DNA from: Termitomyces sp. T153
Lineage: Eukaryota > Basidiomycota > Agaricomycetes > Agaricales > Lyophyllaceae
Reading direction: 5' to 3'
Assembly: GCA_018296165.2 (NCBI GenBank)
Contig: JACKQL020000020.1
Span: 124,001-188,000, forward strand
Length of the DNA: 64,000 nucleotides
Shown one piece after another: positions 36,540-49,800 of this stretch. Every line of letters begins with the position of its first letter. Positions within the stretch are counted from its first letter, which is position 1. The position numbers and the translations under genes were made by a program. The notes beneath the pieces were generated by a model. That model worked only from the letters and a program-made list of their open reading frames with translations, made no database searches and had not been told where the DNA came from.

Positions 36540-37387
36540 AACATGAAAAAGTCAGGGTCTAGAACCAATACCAACAGATGCAACAAATTTGTAGTGCAAT
36601 TCTTTGCCTAGAAGTTTGGTTAGGATATCCACAACCATATCCAATGTAGATATCTATGATGTTTTGAAGGATCCAGTGTGTAGATGCTCTCAGATAAAGT
36701 GGTTTGGATTGTGAGGTAACTGAATTGGAGTTCATAATATCTAAGGCACTTCTATTGTTGCGGAAGATGGGAAATGGTCAAGGAACTGGTAGATCAAGTG
36801 AAGTAAGGAAATATCAAATGGAAAGGGCTTTGTGCATTGCATGAGAAATTGACATGTATTCAGCTTCTGTTGACAATAGGGCAACTGTTTGGTACTTGAC
36901 AGAGGACCATGAAACTAGGCTCAAATATACAAAGAAAGCATAGCCTAAAATGCTTTGACGGGTAGTAGAGTCCAAAGCCCAGTCTTCATCAACTGCATCA
37001 AAATTGGCAGGAAATAGAAGAGGTGCTAATGGATCAGAGGTAGGCCTGGAGAAATTGTATTCCAATGCAAATCAACATGTGCCTGAGAGGTATCAGAGTA
37101 CATGCTTGGCCACTATCAAGTGTTTGCATGTAGGATTGGAGTTGAATTGACTTGATGACATTGCTATGAAAGCTAAATCTAGCCATGTGCAAAACCTAAG
37201 ACACAGAATGGAGTTGACTAGGCACTGATAATGAAGCTTGATGTCCTCATCTGCAATGTTTGGGAGTGCATTTAATAGTGGTTGTAGTAGATCTTTGATC
37301 TTTCCTGCAAGTGGTAGAGACAGTGGAGCAACATCAAAAACATAGTATGTAGTAAGCAAGTCCAGAATATAGCCTTTCTGAGAGAGC
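36540..37387 (-). pseudogene. Copia-old: RT C-terminus and RNase H (decayed)
   Basis: Minus-strand segments include HYQCLVNSILCLRF...LDLAFIAMSSSQFNSNPT (end of Ty1/Copia RT) and, after a shift, DEDWALDSTTRQSILGYAFF and LLSTEAEYMSISHAMHKAL (Copia RNase H). The reading frame is broken. It continues, after solo LTR B, at 38535 and, after Gypsy-1, at 52633. Confidence 0.8.
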
Positions 37388-38529
37388 TGTCACAACCCAT
37401 TCCCTAGACTCCATATATTGCCTGACAAACCCCCGTCCCCCCGGAACCTCCCCCGACGCTTTGTTGAACTTCCCCAGCACTCTGCACCTACTCTGGCTAA
37501 CTCCAACGCATTCTTGGCTAACTCCGACAGCCTCCTAGCCAACTCCGACATCTTCCTTGCAGCTGCCAGCGCTTCCCCTGGACTTCCTGAGCCCCTGGAA
37601 CCACTCCCCCACCATGCCTGACCCCATTACATGTCATCAACTCAACACCCTGGCTCCCCTGACTTATCCTGGGGTATCATGACAACCTCAGAACAGACCG
37701 CATCACAATTGATCCCATCAACATATCAACACAGCCTGCCCTCTGGTCATAACTGACACCCATCAACTCTGTCAAGCTCCGCCAAGCCCCGCCACCACAG
37801 CCGGCATTCCCGGAGCTCTTCAGTAGTCAGTATATAAGACATAGAGTAGCTCCTTGTACTCTAGTCTTGAGATTACCTACCTACCTACCTGCCTTACCTG
37901 ATGTGTTTCTGATTGTTCTTCTCGTGTTTTGTGTTCCGTGTCTTGTTTTCCTTATTATCAGTCTCCCAGTCTTATCTCATCTCTATTCCGTTATCTTTTC
38001 ATTATCATTCCATGTCTCCACCTGAATCTATTCTCGTTCTTGTCTTGTCTTTGTCTCATTTCATTTGACTCCGTCTCGTCTCGTTTGATTCTGTCTATCA
38101 TGTTCAAGTCCTCTTGACCATAATGCCCTCATGAACTCTGGAGTTACAATTACAAACCTCCATCACTCTTTACCAACTCCGGACCTTGCTACATGCTCGG
38201 CTCCAAATCTCATCAATCCTTGTTGATCCCCCGTCAGAACTCCGGCTCTGCTCCTGTCATCTGCATAGCTTCCGCCTCCTCTGCACCTGCAATACTCACA
38301 CATGAACTTATGCCTGAACCCCACCAAGCCTGTCCCCTGTCCCTGCAACTCATTCTCTACTCCTCCAGACCTCCCTGGACTTGCTCAAACCAATCTCCAC
38401 CAACTATCCTCACAAGTCCCCAATGTTTGGAACACCTCTGAGTGCCCGGTTGTCAGTGCAGGGAATCATGTCTGCCTAGTAAGGACTTGCCCAGTGTAGC
38501 TGAGCCCCTGTGGTCAGCAGAACCTGACA
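37388..38529 (+). mobile_element. Solo LTR B (1,142 bp)
   Basis: Same family as LTRs A, C, D and E, plus orientation, from TGTCACAACCC to GAACCTGACA, with target duplication AGAGC (37383-37387 and 38530-38534). TATATAAG is present near 37842. It is the shortest and most diverged of the five, so probably the oldest. It is inserted into Copia-old. Confidence 0.87.
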
Positions 38530-38534
38530 AGAGC

Positions 38535-38689
38535 TACAGCTTCTGTTGAAACCTGTCATGATCAATCCAGATCTCCAAGTACAAATCCATTGTGCCTGAG
38601 TCTTTGACCTTGCAATGCTCTTGCATTCAGCTTGTGATCCAGTCATACAATGGCTTTGAAATTGTCACATTAAGGCCATTATCTATGTG
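38535..38689 (-). pseudogene. Copia-old: short RT segment between two insertions
   Basis: About 150 bp of Copia-old RT left between LTR B and Gypsy-1. It continues the frame that, beyond Gypsy-1, reads SIIICIHIDNG at 52633, the RT catalytic region. Confidence 0.65.
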
Positions 38690-38694
38690 GATGC

Positions 38695-39095
38695 TGTAAG
38701 GGCAACCTCTGGAGGCTGTGGCTCAGTCACACAACTGGCAGAGGGAGATCCAAAGTCTATTCAGCACAGTACAATGTCTACTAGTAGGACTACACACCTG
38801 GCAGAGGGAGATCCAAAGAGAACAAGTCTGAGGATCTCCAATGCCAGGGTTTGGAATAATTACTCCAGTCACATGACCTTGCCAAACATGTGCATACCTT
38901 GCCATATGGGTTCTGCACAGAATGCATATAGCAACTGATCATGTGACCAAATACATGACCAAACACATGCATTCACATGACCTTACCAAACATATGCATA
39001 TCTTGCCATGTGGGTTCTGTGCAGAATGCATATGGCAACTGATCATGTGACCAAACACATGACCAAGAAGCATGAGCATTGGCAGTTCTCTGACA
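38695..39095 (-). repeat. Gypsy-1 3' LTR
   Basis: 401 bp, TGTAAG...CTGACA on the plus strand. It contains a near-duplicate pair of about 110 bp with TGATCATGTGACCAAA. It matches 52225-52627. Confidence 0.93.
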
Positions 39096-41599
39096 TCACC
39101 CCCTCTCTAGTGTGTGGTGTCTCAATACACTGGGTAGAAGAAGTCCCAAATTGCCTGATCAGCTGTTCAGATAGGATAGATGCCTCAAATGGCTTTAGGG
39201 GCATTGGGATGCCTACAGTAAAAGTCCCAGACCAGGGTTGGTGCATGTACATTAGCCTGCAGTTCCCAAGAGATGTCCTCAATGCTATATCTCTTCTATT
39301 TCACCTTAAACTGCAACTTTCCTCGAAATATTCTGCTATCCAAAATTTCCTCCACTTCATACTCCTCCTCATTGTCAACCAGAACTGGTGGGGGGGTGAC
39401 TTAGAGCAGTGGCCAGGAATTGGATCCTCTGGGGCTGGAAATAGTTTGACAACATTGAAAACTGGGTGCAATTGGTATAGGCCTGCTAGGAGTTTAAGTC
39501 AGTATGCTAAAGGCCCCATCTTCTCCACCATGAAGGGGCCAAGATGATGATGTGAAAGTTTTTGAGATGGCCTTGTTGTCTTAATATCCAAGCTATCCAA
39601 GTACACACAGTCTCCTGGCTTGTAAACTGGGGCTGGTGTCCAGCGACAGTCATAGTAGCATGCCATGGTCATCCTTGGCCTTCAACAATGCAGCCTTTAC
39701 CTTCTCCTGCACTCTCTTCATCCTGTCCACAAACTTATCTATGGAGTAATTCTCAGAGGGGTGTGCCTGAGGTTCAAATCCCATGCAGGGGTGCCTACCA
39801 GTATCCAGAAAGAATGGAGTCATCTGCATGGAAGAGTGAACATGGTTATGGTACTGGAACTCAGCATCTGGCAGGAGCTCATTCCAACCATCCTGCCTCT
39901 CATTACAGAAAAGGCATAGATACTGTTCCAGTTCCTGATTAATACATTCTGTCTGCCCATCTGACTAAGAGTGATAGGCTGTAATGGTATGGAGCTTCAC
40001 TCCAAGCAGGTGGTACAGTTCCCAAGTAAACTCTGCCACAAACTGGGGGCCTCGGTCAGAGACATACCCATCTGACAGACTATGGAGCTTTCAGATATTC
40101 TTCCAATACAGACTAGCTGCTCCTAAGGCAGAGCACATTGTGTGGGTAGGGATGAATTGGGCTTGTTTACTATAGAGGTCCACAATTACTATTACTGCAT
40201 TGTATCCATGAGCATCTGGGAGTTCCACAATGAAATCCACTGATATGACACTCTAGCAGTCAGCCAGAATAGGAAGTGGGTGGAGCTGGCCTATGGGTGC
40301 TTGACAGCGAGGCTTGGTGTGGAGACAAAGATCATAGGTGCTAGTGTAGGTGCCTACATATCAGAAGATCTGTGGCCACCAATAGTTCTAGAATACCAGC
40401 TCCAGCATCTTCCACCTTCCAGAATGTCTGGCTACCCAAGAGTCATGATGTTGTTTTACAATGTGCTGGCAAAGTTCTGGAATGTTAGGCACATAAATGC
40501 ATCCTCTGAAGGTTAGAAGCCCATCCTGAAGACCCCACTCATCTGCATGCACTGACTTGACTCCACTCACCTGTCAAGCTCATAGGGCCTATGCTGCCTG
40601 GGCAACTGCATCCTCCTGTGGTGCACCCTCTTGGTTCTCTTTTTGGATGTCTCTAAAGATGTCTGCCTCATCCCCTTAAACTACAATCCCTTCTAGTGCA
40701 TGGATGGCAAAGAGCTCAGGCTTGAGGAGGATAATGTTGTCATTATCTCCTTCTTCTGTGCCATGGTCAGCCTGCCTGGACAATGCATCTGGTTTGCCCA
40801 TGCTCTGTCCAGGTTTGTGATGCAGTGAGAAGTCAAAGTTGACCAGATACGGGGATCACTGAGCTTGGCATCAATTGCATTTCTTAGCAGAACAGAAGTA
40901 CTTGAGGTTCTTGTGGTCTGTTCAGACTTCAAACTTATGCCAGGCACTTTCAAGAAAATGTTGCCATTCTTCAAAGGACCAAATAATTGCCAGCATCTCC
41001 TTGTCATGAATCTCATAGTTCTGTTCCACTGCATTAAGGCTCTTGGAGTAGAAGGCTACTAGATGCCATTTGCCATCCTCCTTTGACTGCTGGGAGAGGA
41101 CTGCTTCTGTAGCAAAGTCTGAGCTATCTGCTTCCACACAAAATGGAAAATCATTGTCAGGGAACAGGAGGACTGGCTTCAAGGTCACTGCTTGCTTGAG
41201 AGCATCAAAGGCAGCTTGCTGTGGGGGCTCCCACTGCCATGCTGTATCCTTAACTGTGAGGTCAAAGAGGGGGTGTGCATGGTGGGAAAAATCCTGTATG
41301 AACCTCTGGTAGAAATTGACAAAGCCAAGAAAGGCCTGCACTTCCTTCTTGTTCCTTGGCTTAGGCTACTCTGCTACACCTGCCACTTTAATGGGGTCCA
41401 TCTTGGCCATTCCATGCAAAATGATTGAACTCAGGTACTCCACCTTGGTCTGCTCAATATCACACTTCTCAGGCTTTAAATAGAGCTGGTGGTGGAGGAG
41501 GCATTCTGAAATAATGTGTGTGACCTGGCAATGCTCCTTCAGAGTTTTAATGTAGATGAGGATATTATCAAGATACATGCAGACCACACCTTCCACAAT

Positions 41600-42076
41600 T
41601 GTAAGGGGATGACCCCTTTACAGGTAACTCCAACTCTATCCAGCCTTAGTCATAGGTATAGCATCATCTCTAGCATATCCAAATGACTGACCAATAAGCC
41701 CCTGCACCCTCCAGTCAGAATTAGTCAGCCCTTCATAGTCATTGGACTCTATTTCTTCTTTTGACATATTGATAGTAATTACTGCTTAGCATACCCAGGC
41801 TGCTTACTACATATAGCATTAGTCATAGCATAGCCACAGATGTAGTATATAAGCCAGTCACAAGGATAGAATATTCTTCGACCGATCAATAGCAGCATTC
41901 CTCAAGTCTATCCAGTGAATCAACTGTGAGAGCCCCAGCATTGTTACCTTAGCTTAGCTCACTGTGCTTGCCCCTTGTCTGCTTCTTAGCCACTTTGTGC
42001 TCCTTTGACACTCACTCATCACTTGTGCTTACTCACTCTAGCTGGGTTTATTCATGGTTGTGCTTGTCCCCTCACA
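41600..42076 (+). repeat. 5' LTR of the non-autonomous element
   Basis: 477 bp. TATA-like GTATATAAGCC at about 41855. It differs from the 3' LTR at several dozen sites, mostly transitions, plus a 3-bp gap after the first TG. Confidence 0.9.
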
Positions 42077-42165
42077 TCTTGATTAGTCCCTATGTCATTT
42101 GCACCTCTAGCTTATGACATCTGACCTACCACCTACCTTTGGCCTCACCCTAACCTCAAGACACT

Positions 42166-43119
42166 ATGTTGTTCTCTGCTGCTTTGTCCAATCCCACCAA
42201 TACTATTGAGAGACTGCTAACTCTTGTGGCAGGACTTGAGAGCAGACTAGTGGCACTTGAGTCTAGTCATATGCTCTTGCCCACTGTTGCCACTGTTGCC
42301 ACTGCCTGAACAGCCTCACAGCCTAGTATGGGTGGTTGCCAGAGCAAGACAGGCACAGCAACACAATTGGCTCCTCTGGGGCAGCCAAAGCCCCCATCTA
42401 CCATCAAAACTCCTACTATGCCCACCTTTTGCATTCCTTGACATGTAGCATGCCCTACCTCTAATGCTCCCCTCACCATCCCCCTTGCTCAGGACCTTCC
42501 TCCTATGGATGGCTGCACCCCATGTTTCAAGTGCGCACTCAAACTCTCTGATTCTCTTGTTGTGCATATGGTTGATCACCAGGGACAGGGCCTTAAACAA
42601 GCTCTCAACATCTCCGGTGCCTGCTTGGCAGCTCTTACAGTTAGCTCAGTGGGAGGAGACTGCCAGTTCATCTCTATCTGGGGCTCTGATCAGCAGATTG
42701 GAGAAGCCCTTGTGGTTATTGGAAAGTGGATAGCTAAGAAGTGAGTCTGAATACTGCAGAAGCAATGCTCAGGCAACATTGCACTGGCAGTTGCTGCATC
42801 AGCACCTTTGGGATCCACCACATCATCCACCCCTACTTCTACTAGGCTAGGAGCACCTTCTTCTAGCACCCTGGCAGTAGCATCTCAGACTGCTACCATG
42901 GCCTCTACCCCTTCTACCTGGCAACCCCTGTCTCTTTCTCCAGGCTCACCAATGTTGAGCATTCATGAGGGGGCTACACTAGCTTCTCCAATGGACACAA
43001 CTTCTCCCATGACCCTCTCTACTCCAGTGCCTGAAGCATTGGCCCCAATAATACAATACATCTTTGGACATTATTCCAGGGGGGCAGAACCAGCCATTGC
43101 TCATCATAGTTGGCCATAA
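42166..43119 (+). pseudogene. Gag-like frame of the non-autonomous LTR element
   Basis: One frame from ATG at 42166 (MLFSAALSNPTNTIERLLTL) to a stop at 43117-43119, about 317 codons, interrupted by four TGA codons (near 42307, 42436, 42742 and 42748), each explicable as CGA to TGA. The N-terminus looks like a short coiled coil (ERLLTLVAGLESRLVALE). A middle block, MDGCTPCFKCALKLSDSLV and following, has a CxxCFxC cysteine cluster; the C-terminal third is Ser/Thr/Pro-rich. There is no CCHC knuckle or enzyme motif. It may be a gag or an unrelated captured protein. Confidence 0.6.
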
Positions 43120-43185
43120 CAGAGATGGGGAAGAGCATCTTAATGCCACAGCTGTTCATCGGGTTGATGAACCTTGAGGAGGGGG

Positions 43186-43665
43186 TGATATAAGGGGATG
43201 ACCCCTTTATAGGTAACTCTGACTCTATCTGGCCTTAATCATAGGTATAGCATCATCTCTAGCATATCCAAATGACTGGCTGCCAAGCCCCTGCACTCTC
43301 CAGTCAGTATTAGTCAGCTCTTCATAGTCATCAGACTCTATTTCTCCTTTTGATGTATTGATAGTAATTACTGCTTAACATACTCAGGCTGCTTACCACA
43401 TATAGCATTAGTCATAGCATAGCTACAAATGTAGTATATAAGCCAGTTGCAAGGATAGAATATCCTTCAACCAATCAATAGCAGCATTCTCCAGGTCTAT
43501 CCAGTGAATCGACTATGAGAGCCCCAGCATTGTTACCTTAGCTTAGCTCGCTGTGCTTGCTCCTTGTCTGCTTCTTAGCTGCTTTGTACTCCTTTGATGC
43601 TCACTTGTCATTTGTGCTTGCTTGCTCTAGCCAGGTTTATCCATGGTTGTGCTTGTCCCCTTACA
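43186..43665 (+). repeat. 3' LTR of the non-autonomous element
   Basis: 480 bp, starts TGATATAAGGGG directly after the polypurine tract, ends CCCCTTACA. Confidence 0.9.
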
Positions 43666-46503
43666 ACAATAAGATCATAGAAAATGTCATTCATCATAGT
43701 CTGGAAGGTGGCTGGGCTATTGGTGAGACCAAAGAACATCACAAGAGGTTCAAAGAGTCTGTGATTGGTTTGGAAAGCTGCCTTCCACTCATCTCCTTCT
43801 TTGATGCATACATTGTTATAGCCTCAACAGATATCCAATTCTGTGAAGTAGCACACACCACAAAGGTTATTGACAAGTTCTGAGATGAGTGGCAAAGGAT
43901 AGTGATTCTTTACTGTCATCACATTCAAGACATAATAATCCTGAACTAAATGAAGGGACCTATCCTTTTTCTTAATAAAAAAGACTGAGGAGGCCATTGG
44001 AGACTTGGAAGGCTGTATTTATCCTGAGCTAAGATTCTCCTACAGGAAAGCATCCAGTTCATCCTGCTCATAGGATGCAAGTGGATAGACCTTGTAGCTG
44101 GAGGGCTCCACATCTGGTATCAGCTTGATTGCATAATCCCACTGCTTGCACTCTAGAAGTGAATCAAAGGAGGCCTTAGAAAATACATCCTCAAAGTCAC
44201 AAAGGTAATTGGGAACCATGCTACAAATAGGCTTAGGCTGTGAGTTTGCCACAAATGCTTCAGCCAGATGCTGAGAAGTAGTCTGACTGGCTTGAATCTC
44301 TGCCACTGTAGGAGAGAGGCAGAGGGTTGTAACATAGCTCTGATCACCCACCTCTATGGTCTCATCTAGAGATTTTGCATCTGGAGTACAGGTCCATTCT
44401 CCTTTGCCTTCCTCTTTCTCTGGAGATTCACACCCAACACCTCAGACATCCTTGTAGAGGGCCTCTCTATGAGGGAATGCCAGAGGGGGGGAACTCAGGA
44501 GGTCATGATCAGCATAAGGGAGATACCCAGTATAACAGACCCACATAGCAGCATGCTCATGAACCTTGGCTCTCTGCTCCTTATAGGCTTCTTTTGCACA
44601 GGTAATATAGCAACATGAGCAGCAACTCATTTTCACCTCACCCTTAGTTCAGTCAATCTCTGGGTTGTGTTCACATAGCCATGTAAACCTCAAGATCATG
44701 TCTTGCTTTCCCAAACTAGTGACAGCAAAGGCAGCTTGCTCCAAGTGGTCTTGGTAGTGGAGGACCAGGTCCACCATAGAGCAAATAGAGCCAGCTTTAT
44801 TGAGCATGCCATCAACATTGTATATGGTGATAGGACAGAAAAGGGAGTGAGTGGTAAGGTGGTGTTATTGCACATAGTCAGTGTCAAGGAAGATGCCTGT
44901 TGTGCCACTGTCAAGCAGGGCAACCACACTTTAGATCTGCTAAGTGTCCATCATCTCAATTTCCACCTGAAGCTTCAGGGAGTTGGTAGAAGGGGTGGAA
45001 GCAACAACATAACAATGGGGGAGGCAGTGTTCCCATGTAGAGATCTGGAGGTGTGGGCTAGGGGGTGCATTTCCAGCTGAGACTTTAGCTAGAGAGGGAG
45101 TTTGTACATTTGAGGAGGAGTCTATTGTTTTGGGCATAGTATCAACAATGGCAACAGATATGTTTGATTCTATGGACAGGGGGGAAAAACAATTAGTACT
45201 AGGCAATGGGAGCATACAGATCATCCATTGCCCTTTTAGAAATTCTCAGACTCTGCAAGAACCTCCTCCAATACATTGGCCACTTCATCAGAATGGATGG
45301 CTACTGGTGTGTCCAGAGAGGAAGTTTCTGTGGCATCTCAGGCTGCAAGGAGTTGGATGAGCAGCTCTTCTTGCTCTAATGCTGACAAGTAGTGGACTTC
45401 TAGCCCTTGAGAACAGTAGCAGGCAAAATGACCTGCCTTCCCACAGCATTGACACAGCAGAGTAGAGGACTGTTGTCAGGAAGCATCAACATCCATTGGG
45501 ACTTCTTGGGGTAGGGAGCACAAGGGGGCAGCATGAGGCATAAAGGGAGGAGCTGCACCCACTTATGGGGATACTATGCAGGTGTGGAGGAGGGAGCTTG
45601 GAGGATGAACCCTCCACAAGAGAAAGGAAGGTTGAGGGTTGTGTCTGCTGCAACTTGCATTGCAGTTCCATGAGCTGCCACTGCTCACATGCCACCTTGT
45701 ACCAGATATTGACATGCTATTATTTTGGGCACCCCTCCACCATGCTGTCAATGTGATCCCTGAGAGAGGAGTGGAGTCCATCACAAAAGGCCAGGCAGAG
45801 TTGTAGACTGTCTGGATATCCAGCCTGTTTAACTAAGGCACAAAAAGAGTCAATGTATTCATCAAGTGACTGCTTTCCTTGACAATACTGAGTTTGGTCT
45901 CAAAGAGAAAAAGAGCTGTGGTTTTGGCAGGGTCAAGGAAAAAAAACTCTGCTCAGAACTTCTTCTCAAACTCCATCCAGCCAGAGAAACTCTCAACTCC
46001 TCCTAGGCATCAAAAGATATACAATGCATAGGTTGAAGCTCAACTGGCCTTCATGTAGGAGAGAACTCAGGCAATTTTTGAGGCATCTAAAGTAAAGGCT
46101 TCACCACTCAGCTGTATATAGGTGATATAAGACTGGAGAAAATGCTCTCCAACCTTACAATCTCCATCATATATGTCAGGGAGTGCAGGACAAGGGAGTT
46201 TGGAATGGGGAGCTGAAAAGCCTAAGCCAGATGCAGACACAACCTGTTCTGCAGCAGCTGGAGCTAAAAAGCCTGAGCTAGGTGCAGACACCAACTGTTC
46301 TGCATCTGCTGGAGGCATAGGAGGTGTGGTAAGAGCAAGGGGGAGACATTTTAGAAGGGCTTAGAGAGAAAGGGACACTGCTTTGGTAGTTTGACAGAGT
46401 CCAGTGAGTTTAACTGTGTGGGAAGTAAGAGAGGCTTGGGTAAGTTGAACCTGTGTTTTCAGAGATAGCAAATGACTCCAGGCATTGTCCTGGGGGCTTG
46501 AAG

Positions 46504-46847
46504 TGTTAGAATATGAAACCTATAAGTAGCACAGAATGTTAATATCCTCAGTGTTTCTGTACAAACAACTGTTATTTGTATGTACCTATAAGTAGCACAG
46601 AATGTTAATATCTAAGTCTATCATAAGTATAGTGTCCGAATCAGATATGATAGTGTATCAAGCTCACCCTCAGTGTTTCTGTACAAACAACTGAGGGTGC
46701 CTGTTGTTAGTACGTAGTATATATAGCTCTCTATGCCATTGTCCTTTGTCCGATGGCCATGCACATTGGCCCTGACTTCATTGTTTTCATTCGCCCGGTG
46801 GCCAATGCTCACGGTGCCTTTGTGCCTCTGTCCGCCAGATCACAACA
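46504..46847 (-). repeat. Copia-young 3' LTR
   Basis: 344 bp; on the plus strand TGTTAGAATATG...ATCACAACA. It contains TATATATAG near 46720. Confidence 0.95.
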
Positions 46848-46854
46848 CTCCTCC

Positions 46855-49800
46855 TCACCATGGGCATTGGTCATCTCCTCCTTGCATGGAATCCCAGACC
46901 GACATCCCAAGGATCATGCGGAGTTTTGAGAATTGGGGTGCGGGAAGTGCTTTGGTGAAGATGTCTGCGACATTGTTTTTTGTGTTGACGTAACGTATGA
47001 TGATTTCCTTTGATGCAACATGCTCTCGCAGGAAATGGTATTTGATGTCAATGTGCTTGACACGCTGGTGGAGCATAGGGTCTTCAGAGAGATTTATTGC
47101 AGAATTGTTGTTGCAGAGCAATGTTGTAGCCCCTGTTGGTGCATATCCTATTGCTGTCATGAGTGTTCGTAACCAGATACATTCTTGTGTTGCCTCAAAT
47201 GCTGCCATGTACTCTGCTTCACATGAAGAAGCAGCGACAGTCCGCTGTTTGTGGGTTGACCATGAGACCACTCCCGAGCCCAAGGACCAAGCATATCCCC
47301 CTACGCTCCTCCAGGTGTCAAGGCAATTGGCCCAGTCTGAGTCCGTGAACCCAAGTAGTGATACTGGCTGCTTACCCCCCAGGGACAGCCCCAGTGTCTG
47401 CGTCCCCTTCAGGTATCAAAGAGTGCAGATTGCTGCATTCCAGTGTGTCTGTGTAAAACAGTCCAGGTATTGTGACAGCTGCTGGACGGCGTACTGAATA
47501 TCTGGGCGTGTAGAGACTGCCAGCCACAGCAATCCCCCTACCAGCCTTCTGTAGGGTATATGGGATATCTTATCGCGTTCCTCGTGTGTTAATTTGGACA
47601 AGTCAATGTGTCGGAGCTTTATCCCTGGTTCCATCGGTGTTGATATAGGTGTGGCATTTGATTGCCCGAATTGCTGGATGAGGCGGTTGATCAGTACAGT
47701 CTGCAATAGGTGGACTAGATGGTCCCCTTGGTTCCAATTGACCACAATTCCAAGGATATGCTTGGGCATTCCTAGATCTGCGATGGTCCAGACACTCGCC
47801 ATCTCTTTCTTGAACTCCTCGTTTGCCACCTTTGTACTTGCTATGGCTAAGAAGTCGTCTACGTGAACCCCCACGATCACTATACCTGTCTCTGTCTTCC
47901 TGTAATGGACGCATGCCTTGCATGCCAGTTGTGTAAACCCCCACCTTTGCATATGTTTGTCAAGCATTTTGTTCCATATCCTGCCTGCTTGTTTCATGCC
48001 ATATAGCCCTTTCGCCAACTTGCACACCCACAATTCCTTCCCCTTCTCTTCAAATCCTTTCGGCTGTTCCATGTACACGGTCTCCTCCTCAGGTAAGATT
48101 CCATTCAGGAACGCAGTTTTGACATCTATCTGATTAGCATCCCATCCCATTGTTGCCGCCAGGTGCAGTAAGATCCTCCAAGATTCCGCGCGCGCTGTAG
48201 GTGAGGTAGTTTTTGTGTAGTCCTTACCATAGACTTGGTTGAAACCTTGTACAACATGGCGTGTTTTGAACCTAGTGATTTTGCCGGTCTCGTTACGCTT
48301 AATGGAGAACACTGGTCTACCTTTCAGGATACAATGGCCCCGTGGTATGTCCTCTCGTGGGATCAGAGTCCATACTCCCATTTCCTTTAAGGAGTTGAGT
48401 TCTTCCCGATATGATTCTTCCCACCTTGCTCCATCTGGCAAGTTTCTTGCCTCTTCCCATGTTTGTGGACATTCAAGATCAGCTTCAGGGTCCAGGTCCG
48501 GTAGGTCCTCGATCACGTTAAGTGCCGCTAAAATTTGATCAAGATCGGGTTCCTGTTCTCCAGCAATGTCATCATCCTGGACCTGTCTCTGCTCCACAGC
48601 AGCTCTCCTGCGCTCTGCCCTTTCTTCTCTAACACGTTCAGCCGCCTCCTTTGATTCTCTAACTGCCTTCTCCACTCTTGTCTCCCCTCGCTCTCTCCAG
48701 TGGCATGCTTTCTCTGTAGGGATCGTGACCCTTGCAGATCTATAGACATCTGGTTCAACTTGCATGGGTTCATTTGGCACAGGTGGTTTGTCCTGCTCGA
48801 CTACAACTGGTGGCACGTCAATGACTGTTCCATGGATAGGTGGGGTCTTGTCATCATTTTCTTTGACAGGCCTAATGGGAGCATCTGTTGCATCTTTTGC
48901 AATGGAGTTCATGTTTGGGAAGTCAAATTCAGGCTCTCCCTGGTTGGTAGTAGCTCGCTCAACCAAAGATGAGGTTGGGGAATCGTTGTGGCTCTCAATG
49001 AACTGTATGTGATAAGAACTGTACACCTTTCTTGCTGAGCGGTCATAGCACCTATATGCTTTGGAGTTAGGATCATAACCAATCAGCACACATTTGATGG
49101 AGCGCTCGTATACTTTGGGATTGTGCTTATTTTGTATCAGCACAAAGACCTGACAGCCTATCTCCCGGATGTATGAGTAGTTAGGCTTCTTCTCATACCA
49201 TAATTCATCTGGGGTGACGTTGCATACTGCCGATGTTTAAGTTTTCCCATGTAGGTGAGTTGCTGTCAAATAGAATTCATCCCAAAGGTATGTTGGACAC
49301 TTCGCTGCCAGCCTCATTGCACGTGCCTTCCCCATGAGTGTCCGATGCATGTGTTCCACCCAGCCAATGTGTGCTGACGTGTACGGTGCACCAACCTCTA
49401 GTATGATTCCCTTTTCCTTGTACCACTTCTTGTATTCTTCTCCATTGAATTCCCCATCATGACCAGTCCGTAGTATCTTTAGGCGCAGCCCAGTCTCGTT
49501 CTCACGTGCTATAATCCATGCCTTAAGTTCATCAAACCCATCATCTTTTGCTTTGAGTGGAATTGACCATGGTTTATTTGTGTGATCGTCGACAATATTC
49601 ATGATGTAGTTATTTTTGGTGCGAGATGTAACAGCTGACTGTCCTGTAAGGTCCACCCATACTTTCTCTAGTTTCCTCATAGCTCTATGCCCCTCTCCCT
49701 CCTCCCTCTCCTTTGGTACTGGTGTCCTGGTCTGTTTGCCAAGGATACAGTGGTCACATTTCGGAGGTTTGGAGGGGAAGGATGAGGGCATACTTTGAAT

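Larger units (their letters stand above)
41600..43665 (+). mobile_element. Non-autonomous LTR element with one gag-like frame (2,066 bp)
   Basis: LTRs 41600-42076 (477 bp) and 43186-43665 (480 bp), ends TGTAAGGGGA and CCCCTTACA, target duplication ACAAT at 41595-41599 and 43666-43670. A polypurine tract GAGGAGGGGG immediately precedes the 3' LTR, fixing the plus orientation. The 1.1-kb interior has no protease, RT or integrase, only one decayed frame. It must have been moved by another element's enzymes. It is inserted in Gypsy-1 RT. Confidence 0.9.
39240..46503 (-). pseudogene. Gypsy-1 gag-pol remains
   Basis: Reading minus from 46503: gag (LPCPALPDIYDGDCKVGEHF, about 46200), a CCHC knuckle (CQCCGKAGHFACYC), protease LLDSGTTGIF (about 44920, catalytic Asp kept), RT up to the nested element at 43665, then beyond it VVCMYLDNILIY (41560; the usual YLDD is YLDN), RNase H (PFCVEADSSDFATEAVLSQQ), integrase (VHADEWGLQDG, a DDE core with VDFIVELPDAHGYNAV and YVSDRGPQFVAEF) and a chromodomain ([14 protein letters not shown]) ending near 39240. 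Dozens of stops are present, many explicable by C-to-T changes. The gag start, ATG at 52109, is separated from this block by the Copia insertion. The element cannot make protein. Confidence 0.88.

Noticed and set aside
38687..39095. ORFs on both strands near 38.7-39.0 kb and 52.2-52.5 kb that look like conserved proteins
   Set aside because: They are conserved only because they lie in the two Gypsy-1 LTRs.
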